Part shown: piece by piece, positions 29,463-38,400 of the stretch | Layout of the letters: each line of letters starts with the position of its first letter | How positions within the stretch are numbered: position 1 is the stretch's first letter | IMG/VR virus record: IMGVR_UViG_3300050016_000145 | Location: 1 to 43,837 of that record | DNA from: a virus | Length of the DNA: 43,837 bases | Reading direction: 5' to 3' (one strand) | Translations under genes and position numbers: made by a program | The notes under the pieces: model-generated | What the model was told of the DNA's origin: nothing | The model's database searches: none | The model's input: only the letters and a program-made list of their open reading frames with translations

Positions 29463-32365
29463 TATTTTTTCTCCTTAAACCTTTCGTTGCGCCCTTTCTT
29501 ACGTTTCTCCGTCTCAGCTTTGGCCTCATCTTCAGTCATCAACTTCTCTTTCTTAAAAGCTTTAAGGTTACTTCCAATTTCATTCATTTCAAACGGATGA
29601 TCTTTTAAGTCTTGGAGCTGAGCTTCAAGTAGGCCTTTATCTCGGTCACTTAATGACGGATCTTTTAACTGGCCACGCAGAGATTGCATACGAGTAGTAC
29701 GCTCTTCATCCGGGCCGCCAAGGTCACGTCTGGTACCACGTTTTTCTTCTAACTTGGCGGCTTCTTTTGAGGGTTCTTTGTTAGCAGCACGGATAAAGTC
29801 CCCAACACTTCCATTAGATTCCAAAGTATTTGGAAGATCAAATTTTAATGTAAGATCATTATCCTTAGCGACTTTTGCAATCTGGCTTACTTGATCAGGA
29901 GTAAGTTTCTTTATTGATTGAACCGCTAAAGTATCTCCAGAATGCATAACACGAACATCTCCGCTTTCTTTCATATGCGCTTCAACGTCGACTTGACGAA
30001 CTAAGGCTTGTCCTGGAGTCAATCCTTCTCTTGTCTTATACTTTTCAGGAAGAAGTTGAGTATGGCCCTTTCCGGGTCCCCCAATTGACTTTCCATCTTC
30101 ATTTAAGAAATAAGATCCATTAGTGTTTTTTATCTTTCTCTGTGAGTTCTTCTTCTCAAACTCACTTGAGAAACTTTTAGAATCAGCGAATCGGTCTTTC
30201 TCCTCCTCATCGCCGCCCTTTACCCCTTCTTCTCTGGCACCTTTCTGGGCTCTGGTCTTGGCGCCTTTTTGAATGTCGGCAAGTTCCGTTTTTGCTTTCG
30301 CTTTCTGGGCAGCGGTCGCCTGAGTATCATCCATCACCTCGTTTAGAACCTTCACAATCGCAGTGCGAGAGGCCGAGTGCGGGTCAGACTCCGCCGGAGG
30401 ATTGTCCCTGCGCTCTTCGCCTGTCGGAGACACCCTGGTCTGGTTCATTTCTTCGCGGCGCTCTGTTGGTCTAGGCGCACGCTGCGGCGCAGGTTCAGCG
30501 GGAGAGTAGATGTCCCCGCCTTCCGCAGTATGACCGATGACTCCCGGTTCCGGTGTCCCAAGAGAAACCCTGGACATTCTGCCAGATGCTCCTCGTTGCA
30601 CATTCGACGCGGCAGGGAGGCCCTGAACCTCCGGTGGAAACTGGCCAGGGTTAGAAACCTGTGCTGCGCCTGGAGCATTGCCTTCGACTCGCGGAGCCGG
30701 CAAGAGGCCTCTCACGGGAGGTTTCAGGAGTCCCTTGGGATTCGACCAACGCGCAGTCGGGTCGTTTACCGAGCCGCTCGTATCGGGTCCGTTTGGAAGC
30801 TCCGTTGCCGGCGGTTCAGGAGCTGGAAGAAGTTTATTTGATACACTTGGAGGCTGACCACCCCAAGTTGCCGGTCCAGGTGCTTTCCATCCTGGCGGTG
30901 GAATGTCATGGATCGGAGCATCAAGGCTAGTTCTGCCAAGTTGCCTCATCCCACTTTTTAGGTTTGAGGGCTTGCCGGCCATCTTGGCCAAGTCAAGTCC
31001 AACACCCGCTACTAGACCAGTTGTCGGATGTAGGAAAGCGTAGGTCTTTACCCAGTCTGGGACTTTACCATCCTTGGCCTCTGACCTCGCGAGCTGCACG
31101 GCTTTTTCCCTGAGGCGGTCCTTGATTGCTCCCATGGCGCCATAGCGCTGGTTCACGCCCTTGACTCCCTGCTCTCCAGCGGCGATCAGTTTGTCCTCAA
31201 CCTCTTGACGAGCTGCGGCCACTACCGCTTGGCGTGCTCTGACCTGCAATGGTCCATAACGAGTGTCGGCGTCTTTGCCCTTCAGGTCGTCATTAATTTC
31301 TCTAATAAACTTGTCGGTAGATTGGAGAGTTCGCTCTTTATTAAGGCTCTTTTCAATCCATTTGTCGACTGCATCAGCCTCACCAGGTGCAGCATCTCGT
31401 GCCTCATCACTAACGACGGTCTTCGCGGCAGAGACAAGTTTCTGATGATCGATAGGAGTCTCTGCGTGTCGTTCAATGCCAGGAGTGTGGCCCTGCTCCC
31501 ATAATGTATCTTGACGATCCTCGATGGCTTCTGCGAGATCATGATGTGCCTGCGCTCCCTTCCCCTTGACTGGATTCGTGCGCTGTATCTCCGCAAGGTC
31601 GCCTTTGGCCGTCTGCACGTTCCTTTGCATATCCGCGGCTTTCTTGCCACCTTTGCCAGCAGGAGTATCCAAGGCTTTTATAATATTTTCCGTGCCGCCT
31701 TTAACCCTTGCAGGTTCAAGAGCCGTGTCTAAAGCTCCTTTGGCTTTCCCTACTGCCAGACCTGCCCCTTCCGCTGCAAGGGGGGCAACTGCCATAGCTG
31801 TGGGTACAGTCGCTTCCCCGAGAATACCGGCCGTATCACCACGCTTCGATCTTTCTTCCATGCTGTCAGGATTTACTCCGACGGCTGGTCCTGCTGCGTA
31901 TGCAGCTCCAGTGATTCCAGCCGATACTGGGTCATAGCCAAGGTCTTTTGCGGTTTTGTATCCTTCTTTGGCGTGAGCAGGAGCCCCTGTTGCGGCCTCA
32001 TAAAGATTCTTGGCTAGGCCATATCCAGGAATGCTAGCCGCTAGACCGGTTTTGAGGCCAGTCTTCATAGACTCTTTAAAGGACTCAGTTGGAGGAGGAG
32101 CAGCTCCAGCACCTGCCTTTAAGCCTGCGGCATATCCCGTATTTGGATTCTTGGACGGCTCTGGGCCATAATGAATCTCGGTAAGCGCTTTTACCTTCTC
32201 AGAACCAGGGAGAGCCTTGTATTCCGGCTCTAGTTCGAGCATGGCCTTGTGTTTCTCTTCTAGAGGCAAGGCCTTGAACTCTGGGTCATTTACCCAATCA
32301 TCTGAAGCAGGGGCCGAAGCAGTCGCAACTCCACCTTGGCCATCTGGCTCGTCGTCGAAAGCCAT
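29462..32365 (-). CDS. Large ejection-type or polyvalent virion protein
   Basis: The product is 967 aa. A short N-terminal acidic tail is followed by an Ala/Gly-rich helical stretch that may insert in membranes (about 75-215), a long coiled-coil-like region (about 225-450), a Pro-rich disordered middle (about 480-690), and a charged C-terminal third with a compact domain at about 790-880 (KTREGLTPGQALVRQVDVEA, VRVMHSGDTLAVQSIKKLTP). The gene position and shape match internal virion proteins that form the ejection channel of T7-like phages. The C-terminal part is more AT-rich, and its domain is like those of polyvalent phage proteins, an inference by style only. Confidence 0.6.
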   Translation of the reverse strand: MAFDDEPDGQGGVATASAPASDDWVNDPEFKALPLEEKHKAMLELEPEYKALPGSEKVKALTEIHYGPEPSKNPNTGYAAGLKAGAGAAPPPTESFKESMKTGLKTGLAASIPGYGLAKNLYEAATGAPAHAKEGYKTAKDLGYDPVSAGITGAAYAAGPAVGVNPDSMEERSKRGDTAGILGEATVPTAMAVAPLAAEGAGLAVGKAKGALDTALEPARVKGGTENIIKALDTPAGKGGKKAADMQRNVQTAKGDLAEIQRTNPVKGKGAQAHHDLAEAIEDRQDTLWEQGHTPGIERHAETPIDHQKLVSAAKTVVSDEARDAAPGEADAVDKWIEKSLNKERTLQSTDKFIREINDDLKGKDADTRYGPLQVRARQAVVAAARQEVEDKLIAAGEQGVKGVNQRYGAMGAIKDRLREKAVQLARSEAKDGKVPDWVKTYAFLHPTTGLVAGVGLDLAKMAGKPSNLKSGMRQLGRTSLDAPIHDIPPPGWKAPGPATWGGQPPSVSNKLLPAPEPPATELPNGPDTSGSVNDPTARWSNPKGLLKPPVRGLLPAPRVEGNAPGAAQVSNPGQFPPEVQGLPAASNVQRGASGRMSRVSLGTPEPGVIGHTAEGGDIYSPAEPAPQRAPRPTERREEMNQTRVSPTGEERRDNPPAESDPHSASRTAIVKVLNEVMDDTQATAAQKAKAKTELADIQKGAKTRAQKGAREEGVKGGDEEEKDRFADSKSFSSEFEKKNSQRKIKNTNGSYFLNEDGKSIGGPGKGHTQLLPEKYKTREGLTPGQALVRQVDVEAHMKESGDVRVMHSGDTLAVQSIKKLTPDQVSQIAKVAKDNDLTLKFDLPNTLESNGSVGDFIRAANKEPSKEAAKLEEKRGTRRDLGGPDEERTTRMQSLRGQLKDPSLSDRDKGLLEAQLQDLKDHPFEMNEIGSNLKAFKKEKLMTEDEAKAETEKRKKGRNERFKEKK

Positions 32366-33690
32366 TATTGACCTCCTCCAGCCGCAGCTTGACGGGCTCT
32401 GATCTTGGCAGCGAAATCCTTACCTGTTTTGGCAGGTCTTTCATTCTTCAAAGGAGTATTTCCATTGCCAGTCTTTTTAGCTCCAGGAGCAGCGGCAGTT
32501 ACAGGCTTATCTCCCATCTTCGCATAGTCGCCAAGCCAATCCTGAGCAACGGTAAGGGCCTGGATCATGTTCTCCGGAGTCTTCTTTCCGGCGTCAAACA
32601 TATTTATAAAGTGGTCGTAGAGTTCCTTGCTCATCCGGCCGCGGGCATGCGCCAGGGTCACGGCCGAGGTCACCATCTCTATGTTGTCCTTGTAGTGCTC
32701 ATACTTGGGATTGCCGGAACCGACCGTCGAGGTCATAAGATTATTCCATCGGCCTTCACCAGGACCCAAAAGGTTGGCGACCTCCTCGGTCTCATCCATG
32801 GCTTCGCCAATTTTAGGAAGAGTGGCGGCGGCCTGCTGTTTCATGGTCTTCATTGTATTCGTAAGTTTGTCAGGATCATTTGCAGATTCTGCTCGTAACC
32901 TGGCATTCTCCGTTGATGTTAAATCATGACCCTTGGCAATGCGCTCAGCAGACTCAGTACGGTCCTTCGCAATCTGTTCCTGAGACCTGTTCCGACCGGT
33001 AGCGATCTTTTCACTGGAAGCCGTTTTGCCAGCTGCAATTCCCTCTGCCGAAGTATTCTTATCAGCTGCAATTCCTTCATGAGATTCATTTGTGGCTTTA
33101 GTATCTGCCGCCTTTGTGACATTGCCCTGGTCTGCCGCCATCATCTTTTCGGCATCCTTTTGAGGCAGCAAGTATGTGGTGCCATTCGACAAGGTCACTG
33201 GCACTCGATCGTATTGGGTATCAGCTGCTCCCTTATGACGCTCATCGGCGGCTTCTTTGCGTTCACTGATGCCTTGTTGAAGTTCCGTGTCGTACGAGCC
33301 AGATGCAGCCTGGTAAGCTTGCGCCGCTCTCTCTTTAGGTTCCTGGAAGAGCTCTTGGGACACTCTGGCGCCAGCTTGCGGGTCGTGAGGACTCATTGCC
33401 GCCATGCCGGTTGCCAGGACTCCGAGTCCGCGCTTTATCCCATGCAGTTCGGCGGGTTGGTAGTCCTCTGGCCGTGGTCGGCGAGGTGCGGCTGGTTGCG
33501 GGCCAGGGGTTATTCCGAGCGCCGGAGGAGTTGGACTCATGGCCGCAGACGGCATTGGACCGCTCAAGTCCGGAGCCATTACTGGAGCCGGAAGAGGAGC
33601 CGCTGGAACTACCGGCGTAGCTGGAGGGTATGGCGAGTCCTTGTCCTCCTCTTCGTCATCAGCAACTGCTGGAGCGTAGTCGCTATCCAT
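32365..33690 (-). CDS. Ejection-type protein with 11-residue repeats
   Basis: The product is 441 aa from MDSDYAP, with GGAGGT close upstream. The N-terminus is acidic then Pro/Ala-rich (about 1-85). At about 201-255 there are five consecutive 11-residue units with the pattern xxSxExIAxx(K/R), such as NTSAEGIAAGK and NRSQEQIAKDR, expected to form a right-handed hendecad coiled coil. The C-terminal half is helical and basic at the end. It is likely an internal virion or ejection protein. Overlap of start and upstream stop (8 nt) suggests coupling. Confidence 0.62.
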   Translation of the reverse strand: MDSDYAPAVADDEEEDKDSPYPPATPVVPAAPLPAPVMAPDLSGPMPSAAMSPTPPALGITPGPQPAAPRRPRPEDYQPAELHGIKRGLGVLATGMAAMSPHDPQAGARVSQELFQEPKERAAQAYQAASGSYDTELQQGISERKEAADERHKGAADTQYDRVPVTLSNGTTYLLPQKDAEKMMAADQGNVTKAADTKATNESHEGIAADKNTSAEGIAAGKTASSEKIATGRNRSQEQIAKDRTESAERIAKGHDLTSTENARLRAESANDPDKLTNTMKTMKQQAAATLPKIGEAMDETEEVANLLGPGEGRWNNLMTSTVGSGNPKYEHYKDNIEMVTSAVTLAHARGRMSKELYDHFINMFDAGKKTPENMIQALTVAQDWLGDYAKMGDKPVTAAAPGAKKTGNGNTPLKNERPAKTGKDFAAKIRARQAAAGGGQ

Positions 33691-34237
33691 TTTTACCTCC
33701 TCCACTCAGGTAACCACCAAGTGCTTGACCACCAGCTCCTATAACAGAGTTTGCCAAACCAAGGACAGGATTGCTGGCCTGTGCCGAAGACCAGGCATTG
33801 ATCGTCGAAGGCGCCAAACCGTACATGGATTCGGTTTCTCCAGTATCCGCCGCTTGCTGCTGGTTTAGGCCATACATGCCGGCTTGCTGGTTCTGCATTT
33901 TCTGTTGCTGAAGTCCGGCAGCCGTTTGACCAGATACTTGGCCTTCTTCAAGGGCGAGTTGATCTTCATTGGCTGTAAGACTCGAAGCATTATTGGTGGC
34001 CGCGGCATTGTTTTTAGCTGTGAAACCGGCGGTCTGGAAAGGCTGGGTAGCAGCACCCATCTCAGAAGTCGTTGCAGCTGCGGCATCCGCCGGATCCAAA
34101 TACCCGGTATTCATCAAACTTGTGTAACCAGGCGTGGTCTGTGCCTGTAAAGCATCGGCTTTACCCTGTTGGGTCGCCGCAATCGCGTTCGTAGTCCCCA
34201 GTTGAGTCTTGGCTGCGCCTGCCGCTCCTCTTGGCAT
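33683..34237 (-). CDS. Small Ala/Gln-rich ejection-type protein
   Basis: The product is 184 aa. It is Ala/Gln/Thr/Asn-rich throughout with few charges (QQQKMQNQQAGMYGLNQQQA) and ends in a Gly-rich hydrophobic segment (GLANSVIGAGGQALGGYL). This composition is common in small internal virion proteins that enter the host envelope with the DNA. It sits between the GNAT-fold protein and two larger ejection-type proteins. AAGGAG precedes the ATG. Confidence 0.58.
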   Translation of the reverse strand: MPRGAAGAAKTQLGTTNAIAATQQGKADALQAQTTPGYTSLMNTGYLDPADAAAATTSEMGAATQPFQTAGFTAKNNAAATNNASSLTANEDQLALEEGQVSGQTAAGLQQQKMQNQQAGMYGLNQQQAADTGETESMYGLAPSTINAWSSAQASNPVLGLANSVIGAGGQALGGYLSGGGKNG

Positions 34238-34238
34238 A

Positions 34239-34643
34239 TCAGAGCTCCTTGTTGTAGCACGTCCAGAGCGGTTTAGTCCACCTGAACTTGTTCAGCATCA
34301 TCCTGTCGAACTTCACGTTGCTGGCTACCTCCGGAGGAACCCATGCATTTACATCAGTGATGCCAGCATACCGGGCTGTTGCTGACATTTCTATTTGTAG
34401 CATACTGAGACGGCCGATGGTATCCATCTTGTTCTTTGCCGCCTTCGGATCAAATATCCAATAAGCCTCGCTCGTCTTTCTCAGGAAAGCGGCGTGGGTT
34501 ATCACACCGTTCTCCTCTATAACGGTTCGTACTAATATCGATGGATTCTCGAGGTTCGGCAGGTCGTAAGAAAGCCCTTGCCTTTGCTTCAAGTCGCGAA
34601 CTTGAGGCCAGTCATCCTTTCCGTAGTGTCGAATAATTATCAT
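34239..34643 (-). CDS. GNAT-fold protein in tail/ejection module
   Basis: The product is 134 aa. The order of elements (beta IIIRHY, helix DDWPQVRDLKQRQG, beta hairpin ILVRTVIEENG to EAYWIFDP, long helix, then ADVNAWVPPE-like strand DVNAWVPPE) matches an N-acetyltransferase fold. The acetyl-CoA-binding loop is not obvious, so it may be structural. A GNAT-like protein at the same place in podovirus virion modules, as with T7 gp13, is known to be virion-associated. Here it follows the nozzle gene and precedes the ejection proteins. Confidence 0.6.
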   Translation of the reverse strand: MIIIRHYGKDDWPQVRDLKQRQGLSYDLPNLENPSILVRTVIEENGVITHAAFLRKTSEAYWIFDPKAAKNKMDTIGRLSMLQIEMSATARYAGITDVNAWVPPEVASNVKFDRMMLNKFRWTKPLWTCYNKEL

Positions 34644-34804
34644 CCGGCTCTCCTTGCCGGGGTAACAAACGTCGGTGGAATCTTTTTATTTCCAACTACC
34701 TGGACGACATTCTGACGAATGTAGGACTGAGCTGCCTGCAGGGCCTCTCCGAGTTTCTGGTCTTGCGAGCTGATCTTGTCAAGATTAGGTAGCGTTAAGG
34801 CCAC
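34640..34804 (-). CDS. 54-aa hypothetical virion-module protein
   Basis: This GTG-started frame encodes 54 aa and fills the gap between its neighbours: its start overlaps the upstream gene by 20 nt and its TGA overlaps the next ATG. AGGAG lies 9 bases upstream. The sequence has a helix (LPNLDKISSQDQKLGEALQA), then VVGNKKIPPTFVTPARR, a pattern seen in small proteins encoded among phage tail genes. Probably a minor structural protein. Confidence 0.62.
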   Translation of the reverse strand: MALTLPNLDKISSQDQKLGEALQAAQSYIRQNVVQVVGNKKIPPTFVTPARRAG

Positions 34805-34985
34805 TCGGCTCTGCTCCTATAAACATATATACTGCTTTAGGTTCTATCTTAGCTATCTCGTGAGCTTCCTTGTGAGCGGCACAAAGTCGACGTCTGGGCC
34901 ATTCCGCCGGCGGTTTACCTTCGACCTTGGTCATGGCGTGCCACTGGGCCCAATTGGGGCAATTGCTCCATTCGCATTTCTTCAT
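34785..34985 (-). CDS. Small zinc-finger-like protein
   Basis: The product is 66 aa. CEWSNCPNWAQWH at about residues 4-16 and RRRLCAAHKEAH at about residues 31-42 provide two Cys and Cys/His groups for one zinc. It is coupled to the nozzle-like gene by a 4-nt overlap. It is odd to find such a protein within the tail genes; function unknown. Confidence 0.56.
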   Translation of the reverse strand: MKKCEWSNCPNWAQWHAMTKVEGKPPAEWPRRRLCAAHKEAHEIAKIEPKAVYMFIGAEPSGLNAT

Positions 34986-37900
34986 TGATTCGTACCCCGT
35001 ACCGGAATAGCCGTATCTTTCTTAACGCACATGATAAGCTTCTCAAGCTGGAACCATGCCCCCACGGCGTCTGTTCCTATCTGCAGTGAGAAACGTTCTC
35101 CATGAATGTTCACTCCTCGGCCGGCATCCGCAGGCGGAGCAGTCGAAAGGGAATAATTCCTCAAGTTTGTGACACGATTGGCCGTTTGTACTGCCATCAA
35201 AAGTTGACCAGAGCCAATCGCCCTCCACTTGTAGTAACCGAAGAGTTTGACATGTGCAGACAGGTGCAGTTCTTGCTCTTCTTGGCCAGAAGGAGCGAAA
35301 TAAGTCCAATACTGAGAATTAATAGGAGCGCCATCATCCGACAACTGGTTAGGAGCATCGATCTGTTCATAAATTTTTCCGTTATTCGAATTGTTACCAA
35401 AGAAAGGTTGAGCACTACCGTCTACTCGTTCTGCAAAGGTCATGGAGTTCGCAGAGATGTTCCAATAGGTCCAACGACGGCCTCGACCATGCGCCAATAT
35501 CTTGCCGGTGAAGGCGGAGTATGTAACCATTGGGGATGCGGCAATATCCTGTGCATTATCCAGCCACTTGTAATCAAGAACAAAAACTACATTTGGTTGG
35601 GTTGCACTATTTATTGGAGCGCCGATCAGAATGCGCTTGTTCACCTTATCGATCCGGACCCAGACGGTGTACCCATAAGCCCAGTTGATAGAGTTCCAAG
35701 TCACCTTACCGGTTTTGGATGCGTCTTCCTGAATCTCAGGAGTTATTTTGACCGGATCAGCGCCCCAACAAAGATAACAACCAGACCGCTCGGCGAACAC
35801 GGCCCACTCTTCAGTCCAGTCTACCGCATTTGGACCACAGATACCAATAGTGTTGCTCGCTTCGTTGACAGGCCATGAAGCCGGCTCGTTAACTCCATCA
35901 TCGGTGACCCAACAAAGGTAATGGTCTTTTGCGAAGTAGAGGTTGTTTCGTATTGGGAAAGCCGCCCTGAGCTGTTGACCATCATTAGGTCGAATCTGAA
36001 TCTGACCAGTAATTGCATCATATCCTTCCGGGTTGAAAGCGTAACTGGCTCGTACTGTGGAATAATTGTATGGCTGAAGAGTCGGGAAGACTTCGATCGA
36101 ATCCACCAGGAACCCACCGAGCAGTGTCGGAGTGCCATTAGCAAAGATTGAAAGAATAGTGTCTGCTGGAACGCCTTGGGTAAAGACGTTATTCGCCAGC
36201 AAAACTCCAGAGAACTCCGTGTACATATTCTTACTCAACCCTGGCTGGTTGTAAGGCACACTGAAAGTCGACGTCACGCCGGTGGAGGCTGAAGATATTT
36301 GGACGTTGAACACACCCTGGGTAATATTCGAATTGGCCAAGAGGAGACGGACACGCACGGAGTAACCTGTGTTAGCTGAAAGTATCGGAGTACCAAGATA
36401 ATCCACATAGGCCGACTGAAACAAGCGAGCGCGAGTCGCAGTCATACCATCGCCCAGCAACTGGTAGGAGTCCATCCAATCAGCAGTGACGTTTATGAGT
36501 CCACCTCCGCCGAAGGTCTGATCGATGGCCCACCCCAGAGGATAGAGGCTGGCATACTGCGCCGTCGCTCCGCCGTCAAACTCCATATTAATAAAGTTGG
36601 TGAGTTTGTTGCGCTCACCCAACCAGAACATGCGGCTGCTGTATCCAGCCACAAATGAGCATTCCCCTAGTTCCAATTGAGAAAAAAGATATTCAGCTTG
36701 GAACCCGGTCTGCAAGATGACGTCAGTGAAGTCCACGACGGCCGTAGTCGTCACATTGTCGTTTATGAGCATCACTGACGCCGAGGAAAGCTGGTTGCTG
36801 CCGGCAGGGAGCGAATAGAATGTCCCAGAAACTGCTGGCGGCGTGATGACCGGAGTGAAGAGCAGAAGTCTGGATAGAACGTTGGATGGCCCCGTAGGTA
36901 TCAAGGCCACTGACGCCGCCTTGCTGCCAGACGCAATCCAATAGTTAGGCACAGAAGCTTGCGTAATATAACCTTGGCGGGTTATGAAGGCGCAACTCAC
37001 ATTGTGTCGTCCGGCCACAATATTACCGGAGTTTGCGATGGTACCCCCGCCTGAAGCTCCCAAATTAGCAGCCTGGGCTATAACACCGACTGTGAGACTC
37101 CCCCCGGCGGCCGTTCTTACCGTCACCGTAGTATTATACCCAGCAACCCCAGCAGATGCAATCGTCAAGACTGCACCGACTGCTCCCCATCCTGGAGGTG
37201 CAGCGGTCGTCATAGTCACTTGAGTGATGGGAGTGAACACTGTGCCTGGGCCTGTAGAGAGGGCAAGACCGAGATTGGCGTTTATATATTGGATCCCATT
37301 TAGACCAACTCTGGCTGCAACTTGAAAAGTCCCATTATACCCGGCAGGAGCAATCCCGGCAACTATTACAGTATCTCCAACTTGTAAGCCTACTGGAAAA
37401 TTGGAAGATGCAATTAATGTGACTGTCGGACCTGACTGAGATGCTTGACCAGTATTTATGGTTACCTGCGACTGCACCAGACCTATGGGAGAATTGGCAA
37501 TCGTAAGAGCCGTCGTAATCTGGTCCGTAACCGAGGGAGATGCCCCTGGCCCAGTCTGGCTTACACGATCCCAGTAAGTATCATCGTACTGCCGTGGGAT
37601 GTCGAATCCGCCAGTCGCGTTGAAAAAGGTCTGATATTCCCTGCCGAAAAGAGTTGTTGATTGATAGAATAAATTCTGGTATCCTCTTGAAAACAATAAG
37701 TTGAGACTTCCCTGAGGGCTTTCCTTATACAGGTTTCCCAGAGAATCCCAGACCATAAGCCGCTTTGCCAGGGTTGGAGTTGAGTACGTCTTTAAACCAT
37801 TGATGGATGCTCCGGCCGGAACAGGACTCGTCCCTCCGAAGTAATTGTACAGCCCGCCGCGAGTGCACACTGTGCCCAGGGGAAATACAACATCCTGGTT

Positions 37901-37999
37901 CAGTGGCGATGCGCCTGGAGGGAGCTGTGACGGAGGCGTTGCCGGCATGTAGCCGCCGAAAACGTCGATCGGAACATCCATCAGGTCCGCGTAAAGCAA
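34982..37999 (-). CDS. Tail nozzle-like (T7 gp12-type) protein
   Basis: The product is 1005 aa from a TTG start with AAGGAG at 5 bases. The start (DVPIDVFGGYMPATPPSQLP) and the repeated beta segments (LMVWDSLGNLYKE, RMFWLGERNKL, NLYFAKDHYLCWVTDD, WAVFAERSGCYLCWG) fit the beta-propeller nozzle proteins of podoviruses, which form the distal tail tube. It lies after the head-tail adaptor gene, as in T7 and P22-like phages. Extra length is at about 170-330, a Thr/Gly/Val-rich stretch resembling one or two Ig-like inserts. Confidence 0.72.
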   Translation of the reverse strand: MLYADLMDVPIDVFGGYMPATPPSQLPPGASPLNQDVVFPLGTVCTRGGLYNYFGGTSPVPAGASINGLKTYSTPTLAKRLMVWDSLGNLYKESPQGSLNLLFSRGYQNLFYQSTTLFGREYQTFFNATGGFDIPRQYDDTYWDRVSQTGPGASPSVTDQITTALTIANSPIGLVQSQVTINTGQASQSGPTVTLIASSNFPVGLQVGDTVIVAGIAPAGYNGTFQVAARVGLNGIQYINANLGLALSTGPGTVFTPITQVTMTTAAPPGWGAVGAVLTIASAGVAGYNTTVTVRTAAGGSLTVGVIAQAANLGASGGGTIANSGNIVAGRHNVSCAFITRQGYITQASVPNYWIASGSKAASVALIPTGPSNVLSRLLLFTPVITPPAVSGTFYSLPAGSNQLSSASVMLINDNVTTTAVVDFTDVILQTGFQAEYLFSQLELGECSFVAGYSSRMFWLGERNKLTNFINMEFDGGATAQYASLYPLGWAIDQTFGGGGLINVTADWMDSYQLLGDGMTATRARLFQSAYVDYLGTPILSANTGYSVRVRLLLANSNITQGVFNVQISSASTGVTSTFSVPYNQPGLSKNMYTEFSGVLLANNVFTQGVPADTILSIFANGTPTLLGGFLVDSIEVFPTLQPYNYSTVRASYAFNPEGYDAITGQIQIRPNDGQQLRAAFPIRNNLYFAKDHYLCWVTDDGVNEPASWPVNEASNTIGICGPNAVDWTEEWAVFAERSGCYLCWGADPVKITPEIQEDASKTGKVTWNSINWAYGYTVWVRIDKVNKRILIGAPINSATQPNVVFVLDYKWLDNAQDIAASPMVTYSAFTGKILAHGRGRRWTYWNISANSMTFAERVDGSAQPFFGNNSNNGKIYEQIDAPNQLSDDGAPINSQYWTYFAPSGQEEQELHLSAHVKLFGYYKWRAIGSGQLLMAVQTANRVTNLRNYSLSTAPPADAGRGVNIHGERFSLQIGTDAVGAWFQLEKLIMCVKKDTAIPVRGTNQ

Positions 38000-38008
38000 G
38001 TGGTCTCC

Positions 38009-38380
38009 TTAGACCTTGTTAAATACCGCTTCTCCCTGCAATTTGCTGCCAGTAATAGAACCTGGGTAACCGGAATTGGCCAGTTCGGTGTTAAAGGCCG
38101 AAGTGAATTTGGCCTTGCCGGCAGCTGCTACAGAGGTTCCAATGACTGGCTGTAGTCCGTTGGCAATGTTCCCACCCACGTCCCAAATGTCAAAGTCAAT
38201 AGGAGCGCCGGTGGACTCAATCTCTGCGACGTCTCCTATGAATGCCGGATCTTGTCCAGCGGTGGCTAGATTGATGGTATCTCCGCCAGTTGGATACGTA
38301 CCACTTGCGACAGCGTTGAATCCGACTCGAATCATTTGCCCGTCTGATTTTACGTAAGTAAGTGTCACTAACATTGGCAT
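38009..38380 (-). CDS. Small structural protein of tail module
   Basis: The product is 123 aa, with AAGGAG about 10 bases upstream. It is beta-rich and Gly/Ala/Thr-rich (GQMIRVGFNAVASGTYPTGG), ending with a positively charged short segment. It is located between the adaptor and nozzle genes and is probably a minor virion protein. No motif is decisive. Confidence 0.52.
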   Translation of the reverse strand: MPMLVTLTYVKSDGQMIRVGFNAVASGTYPTGGDTINLATAGQDPAFIGDVAEIESTGAPIDFDIWDVGGNIANGLQPVIGTSVAAAGKAKFTSAFNTELANSGYPGSITGSKLQGEAVFNKV

Positions 38381-38400
38381 AAAGCATTTTCTCCTTTTAG

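Noticed and set aside
32926-33744. A 272-codon plus-strand frame opposite the ejection-type protein
   Set aside because: It has Arg/Ser/Leu-rich antisense composition, no ribosome site, and is opposed by a long gene with clear repeats and coupling.
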